Origin: Spirogloea muscicola
Lineage: Eukaryota; Streptophyta; Zygnematophyceae; Spirogloeales; Spirogloeaceae
Length of the DNA: 49,091 nucleotides
NCBI GenBank assembly: GCA_009602725.1
Contig: WELB01000236.1
Coordinates: 56,034-105,124 of the forward strand
Direction of reading: 5' to 3'
Part shown: one piece after another, positions 20,301 to 32,200 of the stretch
Layout: each line of letters opens with the position of its first letter
How positions within the stretch are numbered: position 1 is the first letter of the stretch
Position numbers and translations under genes: made by a program
Notes under the pieces: generated by a model
The model's database searches: none
What the model was told of the DNA's origin: nothing
Seen by the model: the letters and a program-made list of their open reading frames with translations, nothing else

Positions 20301-22916
20301 TAATGATATCCGACAACAAAGGAGTGATGCTCACTTGTTGGAGTTCAGAAAGAGATGTGACAAATTAGCCAAGTTGCCATATGATGGAGGGATGGGCCCA
20401 CTGAGACTGCGGAAAAGGCACGAGAGATTGTGAGCAGCATCTTCACACGTCTCCTTGCCACAAGCACAACCGATGAGAGATACAGTACTACTTGAGCAGA
20501 GCCCCACCGTAAGAGACAGATTCGTACTACTGCAGGATCAGAAAGTAATTTTAAACTCGTCTGTCTTATATACTTCCTTGCCAAGAGCACACACACGTGG
20601 GCTGTCAATGCAACACTCCAGCAGAGCCCCACTGTTTGTGACAAACTTCTACTACTGCAGGCTTGACCAGTGAATAACGATATGTCTAGATTACGATGCA
20701 TACACGAGGCAGTCACGTGCCAAATAAGTTGGACACTGACAGCTGGTCGTGAGATGATTGACAACAAAGTATTCCTGGAATAGCAATTTATTGGGTTAGA
20801 AAAGGAGTACCTGTTGCTCTGAAGGTCAAGCGAGTCAAGTGAACTACAGTGACTAAGCTCTGGTGGGAGGCCACCTGTTAAGCTGCACAAGAGACCGTGC
20901 AAATGCATGGCCGCTTGACAATCTACATGGAGGTTCTCTGCCTCCTTTAAAAGTTGCTTCAGGTCCACATGCTAGTAATACATCCAGGCTTAAACTGCAA
21001 GGTCTCAATTGTGTGCTTCTTGTACTCTGTTAATCACAGGGCTAGTCATACCTGTTATTGGCTGCCAAGAAGGTATACATGCTGGTAAGATTGCCATATT
21101 CAGGCGGAATCGTAACAGTTATGCTGTTGATCAAGCACGGTCACACAAATAAGCTTCTCGAGATGGCACAAGCTGCATGATGATTTAAGGTTGAGCTTGA
21201 CGTGCGGCATATGTTACATGAAGTAGAAGAGCAAAGGCAGCAGGACTGCGCACTTGTTGTTATCAAGCTCAAGGTTTGTCAGATTCTGGCAACTGCCAAG
21301 TGCTGGTGGCAGGGAGCCTGTCAGCCTGTTCAGTATGTGTCAGATCAAGTCACTTGCATAAATTTTGCATCAAGCAGATATCAATATGCACGGGAGCAGT
21401 CGTGAAGAAGAAGTTAGACATACTGCTGTGTGCCAGCCACACCGTCATGCAAGTTTGGATAGGAATGCAATATTGAGAGTACTTGTTGTCGGAGAGGAGG
21501 AGCTCAGTCAGAGCTCCACTGATCCCAAGCTCGGTGGGCAAGCTTCCAGATATACTGCGTGACGGTAGCAAGTAGAGATGACATCAGGAATCGTTTATGA
21601 TGGGTTGGCTTGAACTCTGACTTCTCTTTGTTGTTGCAGACGACAAGCAGTAGAGAGCTTGCTACATTTGTATGTGGTCATTTACCTATTATTCGAAATG
21701 AAAAGGACCCGTAAGAGGGACAGCTTTGCAAGTGAAGCGGGGAATTTTCTGCTTAATCTGCATTGCAAGGCTTGTCATTGAGATGCACAGCTGTTTGGCA
21801 TGAACTGCAGAATAGCAATGCGCCTATCTGAGAGTAGCAACTCCAATGTGGCCAGCACTCAGGCTCTTATGTGCACAGATAGGCAGTCAGCTCCCTCATG
21901 GACTGAGACCTTGTTGCATGAGATGGCCTGCACGTAGGGACAGCAGAGCAGGCCTAGATGGCTGAAACTTGGGCATAAGGAATCTGAGCAACTTAAGCAT
22001 GCTGACCTGTTGTTACCGAGGAAGAGTACTCGAAGATTAGGGAGGCTGCCCAGCGCAGCTGGGATGGGGCCCGTGAGCAGATTGTCATTCAAGAGTATGT
22101 AGTGCAGGCTGTCGAGCCGAGCTCCGGTGCCAGCGTGCCTTCCAGCAGCATGTAAGATACATTGAGCCCAATCACTCGCCTGCACGTAGACATCAGTGGC
22201 CGGCTGTGGAGGAAGCTGAGCTTACTAAAGCCTTGACCCCAAGCAGAGCCTCCCGATGACCTTGCAACGACGCTGCCATTGGTCCCGGCCGGAAGCCGCA
22301 AAGGCTGCGGCCCTTGTGTGGCCACGACCTCAACAGCGGCTGCCGCCAGGGCTACCAAGCTTGTGCCTGTACACGTCGCAAGGCCAGCTCGCGCTTTTAC
22401 TGGGCCATGATCAAAGCTCTTGCCTGGGGCCGCCAGGTGCTGTTGCTTGGCACACAACGCCGTACCAGCCGCACGGTGTTTGGTCGGCTGGGCGCCAATT
22501 GGCAAGCGCGCCAAACGGGTCACTGCTTATGCCGGCCTTGAAGGCCAGCAGCTCGGCCTTGTCGGAGCTGCAGGCGGAGGAACGATGGCAGTCAGCGGGC
22601 AGCGCTGTATGGTGGCCACATCCCAGCCATGGCGCTGGGGTGCACTTCGCCACAGAAGCCCGGCGGCGAATTCGGCAGATACAGAGAGGATTGGCAGGCG
22701 CAACGTGCTCGCACTTCAGGGATGGCAAAGCCATGGTGGTGTGTGGGATAAGGACAATGCGGATGGTGATGTTGAAAGAGCGCCTGTAAGAGCCAGCCAG
22801 GTGCATAGAGAGGGTTAGAGGGTAAGAGGGAGGACTGCTTACGCGAGACCCCCGGTGGTGAAGCCGGCACAAGTCAGCAGAGCGACGGCGACAAGCAGCA
22901 GGGTGGCGGCTGCCAT
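17366..22916 (-). CDS. LRR receptor-like protein kinase, 15 exons
   Basis: Exons: 22916-22843 (signal peptide MAAATLLLVAVALLTCAG), 22567-22424 (LRRNT_2: SDKAELLAFKAGISSD and CGWYGVVC), 22179-22007, then 21757-21686, 21554-21483, 21325-21254, 21123-21052, 20882-20811, 20406-20335, 20172-20101, 19907-19839 and 19640-19569 (one LRR each, 72 or 69 nt, phase 2), 19441-18506 (seven LRRs, transmembrane segment IVIGAVVVLLLLMLGVLLLC, juxtamembrane), 18408-17926 and 17763-17366 (kinase). The kinase has AAKKI, HRDVKPSNILLDE, GYLAPD and DVFSFGVMLLE. About 950 residues, some 18 LRRs of plant LSGPIP type; a plasma-membrane receptor for an unknown ligand. Exons 3, 13 and 14 are each one base short for their splice phases, and the DFG motif reads NFG. 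The intron after exon 2 starts with GC. Confidence 0.85.
19569..21757 (-). other. Ladder of nine single-LRR exons
   Basis: Nine successive exons of the receptor kinase each encode one 23-24 residue LRR and all are phase 2, opening after CAG and closing after the Asn-Asn of LxxNN. Examples are LTGSLPPALGSCQNLTNLEL (21325-21254), SLSGPIPPSYGNLANLSHLF (20406-20335) and LLGRIPKQLSKCKKLRYLTL (20172-20101). Symmetric phase lets repeats be gained, lost or skipped without breaking the frame. Most are too short to appear as open frames. Confidence 0.85.
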
Positions 22917-23099
22917 GGCTGCCAGGCTCGACGATCGCGGCCACGCAGGCCGTGCTGCCAGCAGCCGGTAGCTGGGCAGAGGGGCTGCCGGAGGCCCCCC
23001 ACGGCGGAACCGCGGTCGGCCCTCGGCGGCGAGGGAGTCGGTGGCTGGCGAGCGTGGTGTGCGTAGGATGTGGAGGCGGCTTTCCGAGGAAAGTCAAAA

Positions 23100-23310
23100 G
23101 AAGTCGGAGTAGGGAGAGAGGGAAAGGAGAAAGAGCTCGCCCATAGGAAAGGGAGCTCGTCCAAGGGGACGAGGGCTGTGAGGAAGGGAGGCACAGCGCT
23201 TCCAACTGTAAGGCAATGCTTGCGGAGGAAGTAGCTCTTGCTTCCCCTGGCCCTTTGCTCATTTTTTGGCTGGTTTTAGGCTGGCTTTTCCCAGCCCCTA
23301 TCCTCAATGG
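23100..23310. repeat. RLE-element tail modules in both orientations
   Basis: Minus-orientation sequence AGAGCTCGCCCATAGGAAAG near 23133 and plus-orientation CTCATTTTTTGGCTGG ... CCCAGCCCCTATCCTCAATG near 23260-23310. These are the hairpin and tail of the non-LTR family without coding sequence. It lies just upstream of the receptor kinase start. Confidence 0.5.
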
Positions 23311-23940
23311 GCGACCTGGTCGAGTCCACGCCGGGCGGTGGCGCGCGCATCAACGCCGACGTAGTCACCACTGATGTGGTCGACCGCTCCGACCCGGGGC
23401 TCTCTGCCTCGCGGGCAGGCCATGCTGCGGCGAAGGCCGCTCGCAGCAAGGCGGCCAAGCACTCCGACCACCAGCCTACAGATCGTCCCCTTGGCGGTGG
23501 ACGTGCACGGGGCTCTCGGGTCCCAGTGGCTCGACCTGCTGGCCCGGCTTGCGCGGCGTGCTGTGTCCCGCAGGCGCGGCGAGCCGGCTGACTTCAACGC
23601 AGCTGGCTCGTGGGCTCCGGTATAACGGAAGAGATTGTCAGTGTCCCTCCAGCGGTCCATGGCCCATGCTCTACACCTCGTGCTGGCCGTGCTCTCGCTG
23701 CGGCCTCTGGCTTTCGGCAGGGGGATAGTTTTCCGGCAGCTAGTCTGTCGGATCTGCGGCTCCTCACTCGTAACTACTGAGTGATCCATCCTCCCACTGT
23801 GCTGACATGACATCTTCAGGCCCCTCTGTAGCTGCTAAACGCTTGTCGGCCCCTCCGGAACCTTGTCAATTCCTCTTGGGCTGGCTTATCACAGCCCTTG
23901 CCCCCATTTGGAGTGCCACTTCTTCTTCTTTGGCTCATGC
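23311..23940 (+). mobile_element. 5'-truncated RLE retrotransposon, subfamily I, endonuclease to 3' end
   Basis: Reads DVVTTDVVDRSDPGLSASRA and RSKAAKHSDHQPTDRPLGG, matching LLDVVTTDAFDRSHPAQFAT and the KYADHPPADKFFPLAVD region of the 38.2 kb copy. It then shifts frame (LPLAVDVHGALGSQWLDLLA in another phase) and ends near 23781 as SDLRLLTRNY. The 3' UTR runs to the usual tail GTGCCACTTCTTC near 23930. Frameshifts make it dead. Confidence 0.7.
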
Positions 23941-24691
23941 TGTAATGACTCGACCCCTGCAAACAGGCAATTAGGCGGTCAAGTCCTTATTAAGTTCGGA
24001 CGTAGGGGTTTTGGAGCAAACCCCTACACCGTGCAGCACCTCGCGCCTCAGCGCGCAGCGGAAGTCTTGCCCTGTGGTGCCGCCGTCAGGCGGCGTCTCC
24101 ACCTCTCGGGCACCAGCCCGCAGCTAGCCCACCAAGGGCCGGCCACGGACGCGTTGCAGCAAGCCGGCAGCGTCCTGCGGCGGCGAGCTGCAGCAGCAGG
24201 CGCAGCAGCAGGGCTGCGCCGCTCTCGGGGCTTCACCGATCCGAACTGGTGCTCAGCTCTCAGCCCCCAGACTCCTAGTGCTCCCGGTGCCGCCCCCCCA
24301 TGCGCCTCAGGGGCGCATGGGGTCGGCTCCATGGCCCACCCCGCGAGGCGGGCCGCATGCGGGCCCGCCCCGAGGGACAGGCCTGCCGAGGGGAAGGCCC
24401 CCGCTGTCGGGGCCAACGTGTCGAGGCGCCGGGTGGACACCGCGCCACCGCGGCCCTCGTGTGCCGGGCGCCAGGCGGGCGCCAGGGTGGACACCGTGCC
24501 ACCGCGGCCCCGTGCGCCGGGCGCCAGGGTGGACACCGTGCCACCGCGGTCCCCGTGCGCCGGGCGCCAGTGTGGACACCGCGCCACCGAGGCCCCCGTG
24601 CGGGACCACCTGGCCAGGTCAGGTCGGCCACGTGCCAATTAGGTGAGCGTAACCACCTGGGTTAACGCTATCAGCAAGTGGGAACGTTACA
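23941..24691. mobile_element. LTR-like element, left member of an inverted pair
   Basis: The segment begins TGTAATGACTCG and ends GGGAACGTTACA, the TG...CA inverted ends of an LTR. It shares internal sequence (for example CAGCGGAAG.CTTGCCCTGTG) with the inverted element at 25780-26490. I do not find a 5-bp target duplication on this copy. It is GC-rich and its long open frames exist in every phase, so it is not coding. Confidence 0.6.
24427..24605. repeat. GC-rich minisatellite inside the left LTR-like element
   Basis: Four units with the core GTGGACACCGYGCCACCG start at about 24431, 24485, 24527 and 24570, so the period is 42-54 bases. The inverted partner lacks this array. Confidence 0.7.
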
Positions 24692-24699
24692 AGCTCTCT

Positions 24700-25180
24700 C
24701 TTCTCTTTTGCTAGCCCCCCCTTCTCAGGGCGAGCACTTTTTTGTGAGAAGCCAGCCGGAAAGAATCGACAAAGGTTTGAAGGGGCCAAACTACGAAGGG
24801 GCCAGAAGCGTAATCTCAAAACTGGGGAAGGATTCATCACTCAATAGCAGTAGCTGTGATAGGCCAGCCCAGAAAGAAGAATGACTAGAATTCGACAGGG
24901 CAAGGGCCCGGAGAAAGGGAGCTCTTCAAAGATTGCGGTCACTGATAAGTACGGAAAGAGTTTGCTCGCCCTTAGAGAAGAGGGGCTGGGAAAGGCCAGC
25001 CAGAAAGATAAGTAAAGGGAGTCGGGGGCTGTGAAAAATCAGCCCAGATGGAAAGGGCCGAAGGAGCGACTCTTCCAGTAGAGGGCGATGGCTGTGCTTG
25101 CCCAGCCCAGAAAAAGAATGAACGGGAAAAGGAAAAAGCTCTTCCGATACAAGGAAATGGCCAGCCCAAAGGAATGTACA
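24700..25180 (-). repeat. Array of RLE-element tail modules
   Basis: At least five purine-rich modules in minus orientation follow one another, each with a CCAGCCC or CCAGCC box followed by A-rich GAATG/GATAAG sequence (about 24750, 24862, 24990, 25040, 25108 and 25155), alternating with boxes like CTCTTCCAGTAGAGGGCGATGG. The latter also occurs at about 5157, 9640 and 48890. No coding sequence is attached. Confidence 0.5.
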
Positions 25181-25398
25181 ATGTAAGGTGGCGGGGGTAC
25201 AAAGGAAGCCAGCCGGCTGCACACAGTCGGAATGATGATGAGCATGCTGATGGCAATCAGGGGACAAACGATTTGGTCGGTAAGAGGCCAACCCGAATCG
25301 AATCGATGATGGGGTTGCTTTCACACGCACCAGGCAGGGCAGATACTGGGCCGCTCAGGGCACCTGGCAGCACCACTCCTCTGTAGCTGGCTTCTGTN

Positions 25399-25764
25399 AG
25401 AGATGCTAGGGTCCTGGAAGTGGGTCCCCTGGACAGAGCCAGAGGCAGCAGCTAGGGCTCTTCCGGCACGAAGGTGCAGCGCACGGGCCATGGACCTCTG
25501 CAGCGAGACGGCCAAGCGCATGCGATACACTTGCGCCAGCGACCCGGCTGCAGGAAAGTCTACCGGCTCACCCTGGAAGCGACGGGCGATTGCGTGGCGG
25601 GCGAGCTGGTTAAGTAGCTCAAGCCACCGAGCGCCCAGTGCCCCATGGTGACAACGGACTGCTTCGACCCTGCCAATCCCACCAGGTCGGGGTCGCTTGC
25701 AGGGCATGCGGACCTCCACGCGACTATTTGACGTCGCACGTCTGATTGTGTCCTCGTTGAGCAC
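25399..25764 (-). pseudogene. RLE retrotransposon C-terminal fragment, subfamily I
   Basis: Minus frame with HHGALGARWLELLNQLARHA, RFQGEPVDFPAAGSLAQVYR, MRLAVSLQRSMARALHLRAG and THFQDPSIS. It is close to the 38.2 kb copy. The terminal LRLLxRGY and 3' UTR are missing; similarity stops at the single ambiguous base N at 25398. On its upstream side it is followed, 11 bases beyond the TSD, by the solo LTR. Confidence 0.7.
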
Positions 25765-25779
25765 AAAGTGGTCCTCTGA

Positions 25780-26490
25780 TGTAACGTTCCCAGGTTTGTG
25801 AGCGCCTAACAGTGTCGTTAACGCTTACCTGGTGTTCATTTGGCCGTTTGTGCCGGACGGCACGAACCGCCCTGGCACTCGTGCCGTTGTCGTTCCGTCC
25901 AGGTTCGTCCGGGTGGCCTCGCATGCTCCCGTCATGCTCGGCCCAGACATGCTCGGCGGCATGCGTGGGCCCGGACGCTCCCGGCGGCATGGCCGCCCGC
26001 GGCCATGCTCGGCGCCACGCCCGCCGCGGCCATGCTCGGCGCCATGGTGCCTGCTGGAGACAGCCCATGGTTCCCTCGTCAGGCACGCTCCTCGTGGGCG
26101 AGCCTTGGGGCGACCCCCATACACCCTTGAGGGGGGGTGGCACGGAGAAGCACTGACTATTGCACGAGCAGAGAGAGACCCGACCTAGGGGCTGGGAACT
26201 CGGTGACGCTCGGAGAGGCGCGCAGCCCTGCGGCTGCCTGCTGCTGTAGACCGCTGCCCCGCGCGGCTCGTTGCCGGCTGCTCTTGCGGACCTTGGCAGC
26301 GTCCTGCGGGAGGTAAGGCTACATCGTGTGCCCGTGGGTGAAGCCGCTGTTTAGCGACAGCACCACAGGGCAAGTCTTCCGCTGTGTCGGAGTGCTTCCT
26401 CGTGGCGGGTGGTTGTCCCTGAATCCCCAAGCACTCAATCCAATATGGACACATTCGGCTCTAACCTGCTTGTTAGGTCCGAACGTGACA
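25780..26490 (-). mobile_element. Solo LTR with 5-bp target duplication
   Basis: A 711-base segment with ends TGTAACGTTCCC and GAACGTGACA is flanked by TCTGA at 25775-25779 and at 26491-26495. The ends are of TG...CA type and the content is related, in inverse orientation, to 23941-24691. Orientation is set from that comparison. No internal retroelement domains are attached, so this is a solo LTR left by recombination between two LTRs. Confidence 0.8.
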
Positions 26491-26495
26491 TCTGA

Positions 26496-29210
26496 CGACA
26501 AGCATCACGCGTGGGCTTTGACCGTTGTCGTTGTTCAGCTGTCGCTGTAACGGGTATTATTGGGCTTTTCGCCTTGGCCTATTCTATGCACATTCCTCGA
26601 TCCTCACTGATCCACGAGAGATGGGTGATTTATGCACGTCTCCAGCCAGATCGCTTTCTGAAATATCGCCATGAATAAGCCACCGACGACATGACAATGT
26701 CTAAATATCATCCCAGAATCGGCGGCCTTATCGTGCAAAGCGAGTAGCTCCTGCAACAACGGCCCAAGTAGCCCCAAAAAAGCAGCCACAGGTCGCATCG
26801 ACTTGCACCCTCACTACAGTGAAGTAGTTCTTTCGGAGGAGCTGTGTGGCAGCCATCAAACGGCCCGCCAGACGTAGAGAAAACTCGACTGTTCATGTGA
26901 GGAGACAGTAAGAAGCAGCTACTTCAAGGTGGCCTTTGAAGCAAGCCAAGCGCACATCAGGTCAAAGCATGGAGTCCTGGTGAGGGGGATAAGAAGAACA
27001 ACTTGACAGCATTGGGCGTGGAGGCGCCCCCAAGCTAGAGGCTTAGAAGTTGTTGCAGCCTTTAGCTGTTGGACAATCGGTGAAGACCCTCCAGTGGGGG
27101 TGTGACGGTCGCACAAGCGAGTTGAGCGGATGTAAGAGCCTTTCTGGTGCCCTGCCCTGCCCCAGAACTCCTGCACGTGTTAGTGCATAATGCTGCACAT
27201 TTTGTTGTCGTACTCTCTGTGAGGGGGCTTCGATCCCACCTTGAGGCTCGCTTAAGACATAGGTGTGTGGATGACATTACGAGGGGCAACGTCCAGTGAT
27301 AGTTTAAATGACGAGGATTCGTGTACAGAGTGCATGCCAACCGCGTACTAAGCATGGGCCAAGGAAAGTTGGGGCTCGCAATGAGCTGCATTCGCCATGC
27401 ACCTAGGTGCTGCTAGGTGGCCCAAGATGGCCCGGACATTGAATACACTACCTGCAGTGCAACAAGTCATGTTTGTGATGCCCAGAAAAATCTTCTAGGT
27501 CAAAGGTGGCCTTGCAAGCGGAAGGCGGCAGAAATTGGCGTTAACAGCACACTGCTAGCTCAGCCCTGCAGTGTGCTGCAGAAGCTGCAAGGTGGCTTGA
27601 TGCATTGATACTATCACTACTCGCATGACATTGCAGAAACCCTGTGCACTATCAATCTGAGTACTTTGTATATGCACATGCGGTGCCGGATGTTGCACAT
27701 TTGATTCACCCAAGCACCAGGTCCACAGGCTGCCCCCAAATTGCTCTTACAATCGTTCTGACAGCACACCGCTTGATCTTATCTTTCTAGCCAGCGATAT
27801 GGCTCGCATTGCAATGGGGCATTATGTTTCTCATCATCCCTGAAGTCAACCACTTGATTTGACCTTTGTGCTGCACAACGTTGGAATTCAAGGAGCTCAG
27901 CACCAAATGTGCGCGCCTGCAACTTTCAGAAATTATGGCTGCAACATAGTGCAGGCCAAGACCAAGGTGTCTCCTGACTCAACAAGGTGCCAGCCAATAA
28001 AGTGACAGCTTGCCGTCACATTTAGCTCTATGGTAGATTACACATTACCCCTGCATGCTGCATTTGACTCTGCAGTAACTTCGTAAGTACAGGCGCCAAC
28101 GACTTGTCAGATCGTGACCATGGAGGCCTGGATGGGCGCAGTGTGGGAGTTCAATTGCAAAAGGTTGTTGAGCATGGGTGGGACCAAATTCTCCATCAAG
28201 CAGAAGACGAGCTGCATTCACGAGCAAGGCCGACTTTGTCATCAGCATTCTTACTTATGTGATGACAGACTGAATTGCGACTCATTCTCTGTGTCGCTTT
28301 TACATTAGCATATGTGCTTGAGTACATCTACCAGAGACTTTCACTTCTGGAATAAGCACTCTGCTATTAAGTCAAACATAAAGCGTCAAGTGGGGCTGCT
28401 TGCAACGATGCAATAGCAGCTTAGTTTGCACGTGAGCTAGCTGCTTGTGACACAGAGTTCCAGTGCAAACGCAGCTCACCCTTCCGTCTTTTAGTTTCAC
28501 CCAGAAATCCATCTGCTTCAGCAATGCATGAACAAGGACAAACAATGACAGCACCTATGTTCAGAAGTGACTTACCATCTCGCATGTTTTGCAACAGAAG
28601 CCTGCTCATGTATTCTGCTCCAAAAACTTATGAGTAATCCATTGCCATATACAAAATCAAGGATAATAAAGGGCTGCTTAAGGTGATCATAGAGCAGCTT
28701 AGCTGAGCTAGCTGCTGTGACTTGATCTTCATGACATTACTGTGCAGCTCACCTTGCCTTGTTGAGACTCCAAAGAGATGTCTATAAAACAGCTGATTGC
28801 AAGAGTAAGGACACTGCCCCATAGGGTGAAGCAAAGTGCCCGCTTAAAAGCAAAGCTCCTGCATATAACATTGGGGCACAAGGTAAGTCATCTCCAGTAG
28901 ATGTTGTCTATCCTGCTATACAGTATTTCACGAAGGGTGAAGATAACATTACCAAAAGCGGACGAGCACAGCGCAGGAACCAAGTACTGTGGTGGTGACC
29001 ACCTTCACAATCTGACGGTTTGGCCGGCTTGCCTTCTTCTGCCGCACCTGTGTACGATCGCGTCTGCCATTCTGCGATACCCATCCGCCATTCTTCAGCA
29101 GCCATTGGGAAAAAACCCATGCGAGCTGAAGCCAGAAACCAGCCCTTAAGCCTACGTCTCAGTCCTTTGTTTTCTCTCCATGACTTAAATCTGTATAAGG
29201 ATGACAGTCT
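26496..29210. other. No gene recognised; one diverged duplication
   Basis: Only short frames without known motifs. A weak direct duplication can be seen: GGGCTGCTT...GCAGCTTAG...GAGCTAGCTGC at about 28393-28445 recurs at about 28672-28715. This stretch lies downstream of gene B and may include its 3' UTR. Confidence 0.35.
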
Positions 29211-32200
29211 TCATCGTCTCATGCGCACCTGTATGGCCTGGCGGATTGTGTATTCCGTCTCGGCCGGGGCATTGGGGGGGTGCAGCGGATGTGGTGGAGA
29301 TGCTGTAGTAGACTGTGGCGGAGCTACTGATGTTGGGCCACGCCGCTTATCAAACGCTCTGTCAAAATCAGACTGCTCGAGTCTACGAAGTGTTGCCTGT
29401 CACATCTCCACACACAGAGCTGCGCATAAGCCTTCACCGCTAGCCATCAGGGACGATTTTGACAGCCAGCCCAGTGGCATGCCTTCCAGTGAGCATGCTC
29501 GTCCAAGTCAACATGCTCAAATTCCAAAAATGAAATACTGGCCGGGAGTAAGGAGTGTTGCTTTGTTAAGCACAGCAGTCTGGCAACCTTGCTAAGCAAA
29601 GCACCTCCCCTATACTACTTGATTTTCCGCACAATGCAACAATGTAATGTCTTGCAACTGGAGATTCCGGCGAGCAACTCCCAAGCATGTATACCAGAGG
29701 CATGGCAAGCTTATGGAACAAGGGGTGCATTACAGCAGGTGACTAGTGCTTACTTGATTGTCACGAAGGGGGTTGTTACTAAACCTTGGATCTGCACGTC
29801 TGTTATTGCTACTTTCCCACACTAAGTATTCCATAGCTGGATATCTCAGCACATCTATGCATAAGTCCCTGAGGCCGGAGCCACTGCAACCCTTAGTCTT
29901 GCGTGCAATATCGGCAAGGTCCAAATTCAAAAATGAGTCCGTTAATACCTCCTGCACACTGTCACACATGTATGCAGCCCTTGGATGAGAGGTAATATCC
30001 TGTTTAGTTCGCTGCTTGTGCTTCTGACACGTGCTCCTCAAGCATGTGAAGTGTAAAGAATGAGGATCGTCAAGCCCAAGGATGAGGCGGTGGTGTCGCG
30101 AAGCAAAGGAGTCGGAGCCAAACGTATGCAATGGGTCAAAACAAACCAGCTGTTGAAATGTAACCAATGCCAAGTGTAAGCGTCTGGGGTGGGAGAAAGG
30201 CCTGCGACTGGCTGCCCCTCCTCCTGAAGTAACCATCGAGGTTCTCGGGGCCCTGCCCCCGGCCTCATGGGATTATTAGGCGCCCGGCCACTTGCTAAGC
30301 CCTCACAGAAGATCCACCCGTGGCCGCCGCCTCCGCCGCTGGAGTCGCCGCCGATTGCGGGGACCCGCGCGGAATACTAATACTAATACTAGTAGAGTTC
30401 TAACACTAGATTCCGGCTTTGCCGCCGTCGCGCTCCTGAATTCCATATTGCTCCTTCATCAGCGTCGCGCGCCATTATTCAGAGATGCGCTTTCTCTAAT
30501 ATCGCGCGCCCGTCCTTCGCCTCCTCAGTACCCCCTCCAGCTATCATTCCCATGATATAGATGTTCCATCTTGTGTAACTTCGTTACACAGCTCCCCCCT
30601 TTAAGGCGTTGCGTCCTCGCACGCCCATTTTGTCCTTGACCATAACACGGTAATCGTTTACCAAGTCCTTAGCGTTCTCGAGACTCTCTGCCGGTTCCCA
30701 GGAGTCATTGCTCTCATCAAAGCCTGTCCACCGCACAAGGTATTCCAATTTCCCACTGGTCGATTTTCTGCCATCTAGAATCTTGTCAACTTCGTATTCC
30801 TCGGTGCCACTAGGCCCAATCATGGGAGGTCTCGTAGCTTGCCTGCCGGGAAAAGTCGAAGGGTCACTTCGCCGGAATTCACGAAGTTGGCTTACATGAA
30901 ATTTATCGTATATTTGCCAATCTCCAGGTAATTCCAATTCATAAGTGGTTGGAGAGACAACTTTGACGATCTTGAATGGCCCAGTGTAACGAGGTAATAG
31001 CTTAGGTGTAGAATCAAGCGCTTTATACCGAAGATTACTGGTGGCTAATAATACCAAGTCCCCCACGTCATAGGCAACATTGCGCCTTTTCTTGTTTGCG
31101 TTCCGACTTTGGCTCGCTTGGGCATGTCGGATGTGTTGTTTTGCCTTCTCCAAGTTTTCTTTCAACATTTGTAAGAATGCTTGACCAACAGGATTGAGAG
31201 AGGGCTGTTGGTCAGTATTGACAAAGCTCAGAGGATCCTTCGGATGCTTCCCATAGTTAAGGAAGAATGGTGTGAAGCCCGTCGAAGCGCTGATCGAGTT
31301 GTTGTAAGCGAACTCCACTGCTGGGAGGAGAATATCCCAGTCTTTGTTGCCCTTTGCTGCCGACCTTAGCATCTCTTCAAGTGTTCTGTTGGCCCTTTCA
31401 GTCTGGCCATCTGTCTGAGGATGAAACGCTGTTGACATAGCCAATTTGGTCCCCAAAGCTTCGAATATTCCTCTCCAAAAGCGGCTGGTAAAGCGTGGGT
31501 CTCTATCCGACACAATGATTTTTGGAAGACCAAAGTTTCTGAAAACCAGGTTGAAGAACACTTTGGCTAGGTCGACTGCAGAAATTGCAGTCTTGATCGC
31601 TTCAACTTTCACCAGCTTACTCAATTTATCAACCACGACAAACATTGCATCATTTCCTGCACTTGTCTTTGGTAAACCTGTGACCAAATCCATTGTCACT
31701 ACCTCCCAGGTATACTCCGGTATTGGAAGAGGTTGGAGAAGACCTTGAGCCGCTTGATTGATATGTTTGTTAGCTTGGCATGCCTCACATGTTGAGACAT
31801 ATTCTTTAACCGTTTTGTCCATGTTGGGCCAATAAAACGACCTTTGCACCTTCTCAATTGTCTTAGCTTCGCCCATGTGTCCAGAGATTGCTGTATCATG
31901 ACATTCTCTCATTATCTGAGTTTTGAGCCTCTTATGATCGGGTACACAGAGTCTTCGCCTCCCTTTGTCAACCAGATACCACCAGGGGCTTTCATGGACA
32001 TATTTGTCGGGTCCCTCTCCGTCAAAGGGAGTGCCTGTTGGATAATGGCTTGCCATTTCTAAGAGGAAAGCCGGGTTTGGCCCAATCGCATTCATGACGT
32101 TAAGTTCCCTTTGAGGCCTTCGGGAGAGGGCGTCAGCCACAATATTGTCCTTGCCTTTGAGGTAATTGATCTCAAAGTCATACTCCTGTAGGAATTCAAC

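Noticed and set aside
23863-24642. Plus-strand frame of 259 codons and overlapping frames on both strands
   Set aside because: They fall in the GC-rich LTR-like element and its minisatellite; every phase is open, as expected from composition and a repeat unit lacking stops.
25780-26490. A MITE or DNA transposon
   Set aside because: TG...CA ends with a 5-bp target duplication fit an LTR; terminal inversion is only a few bases long.
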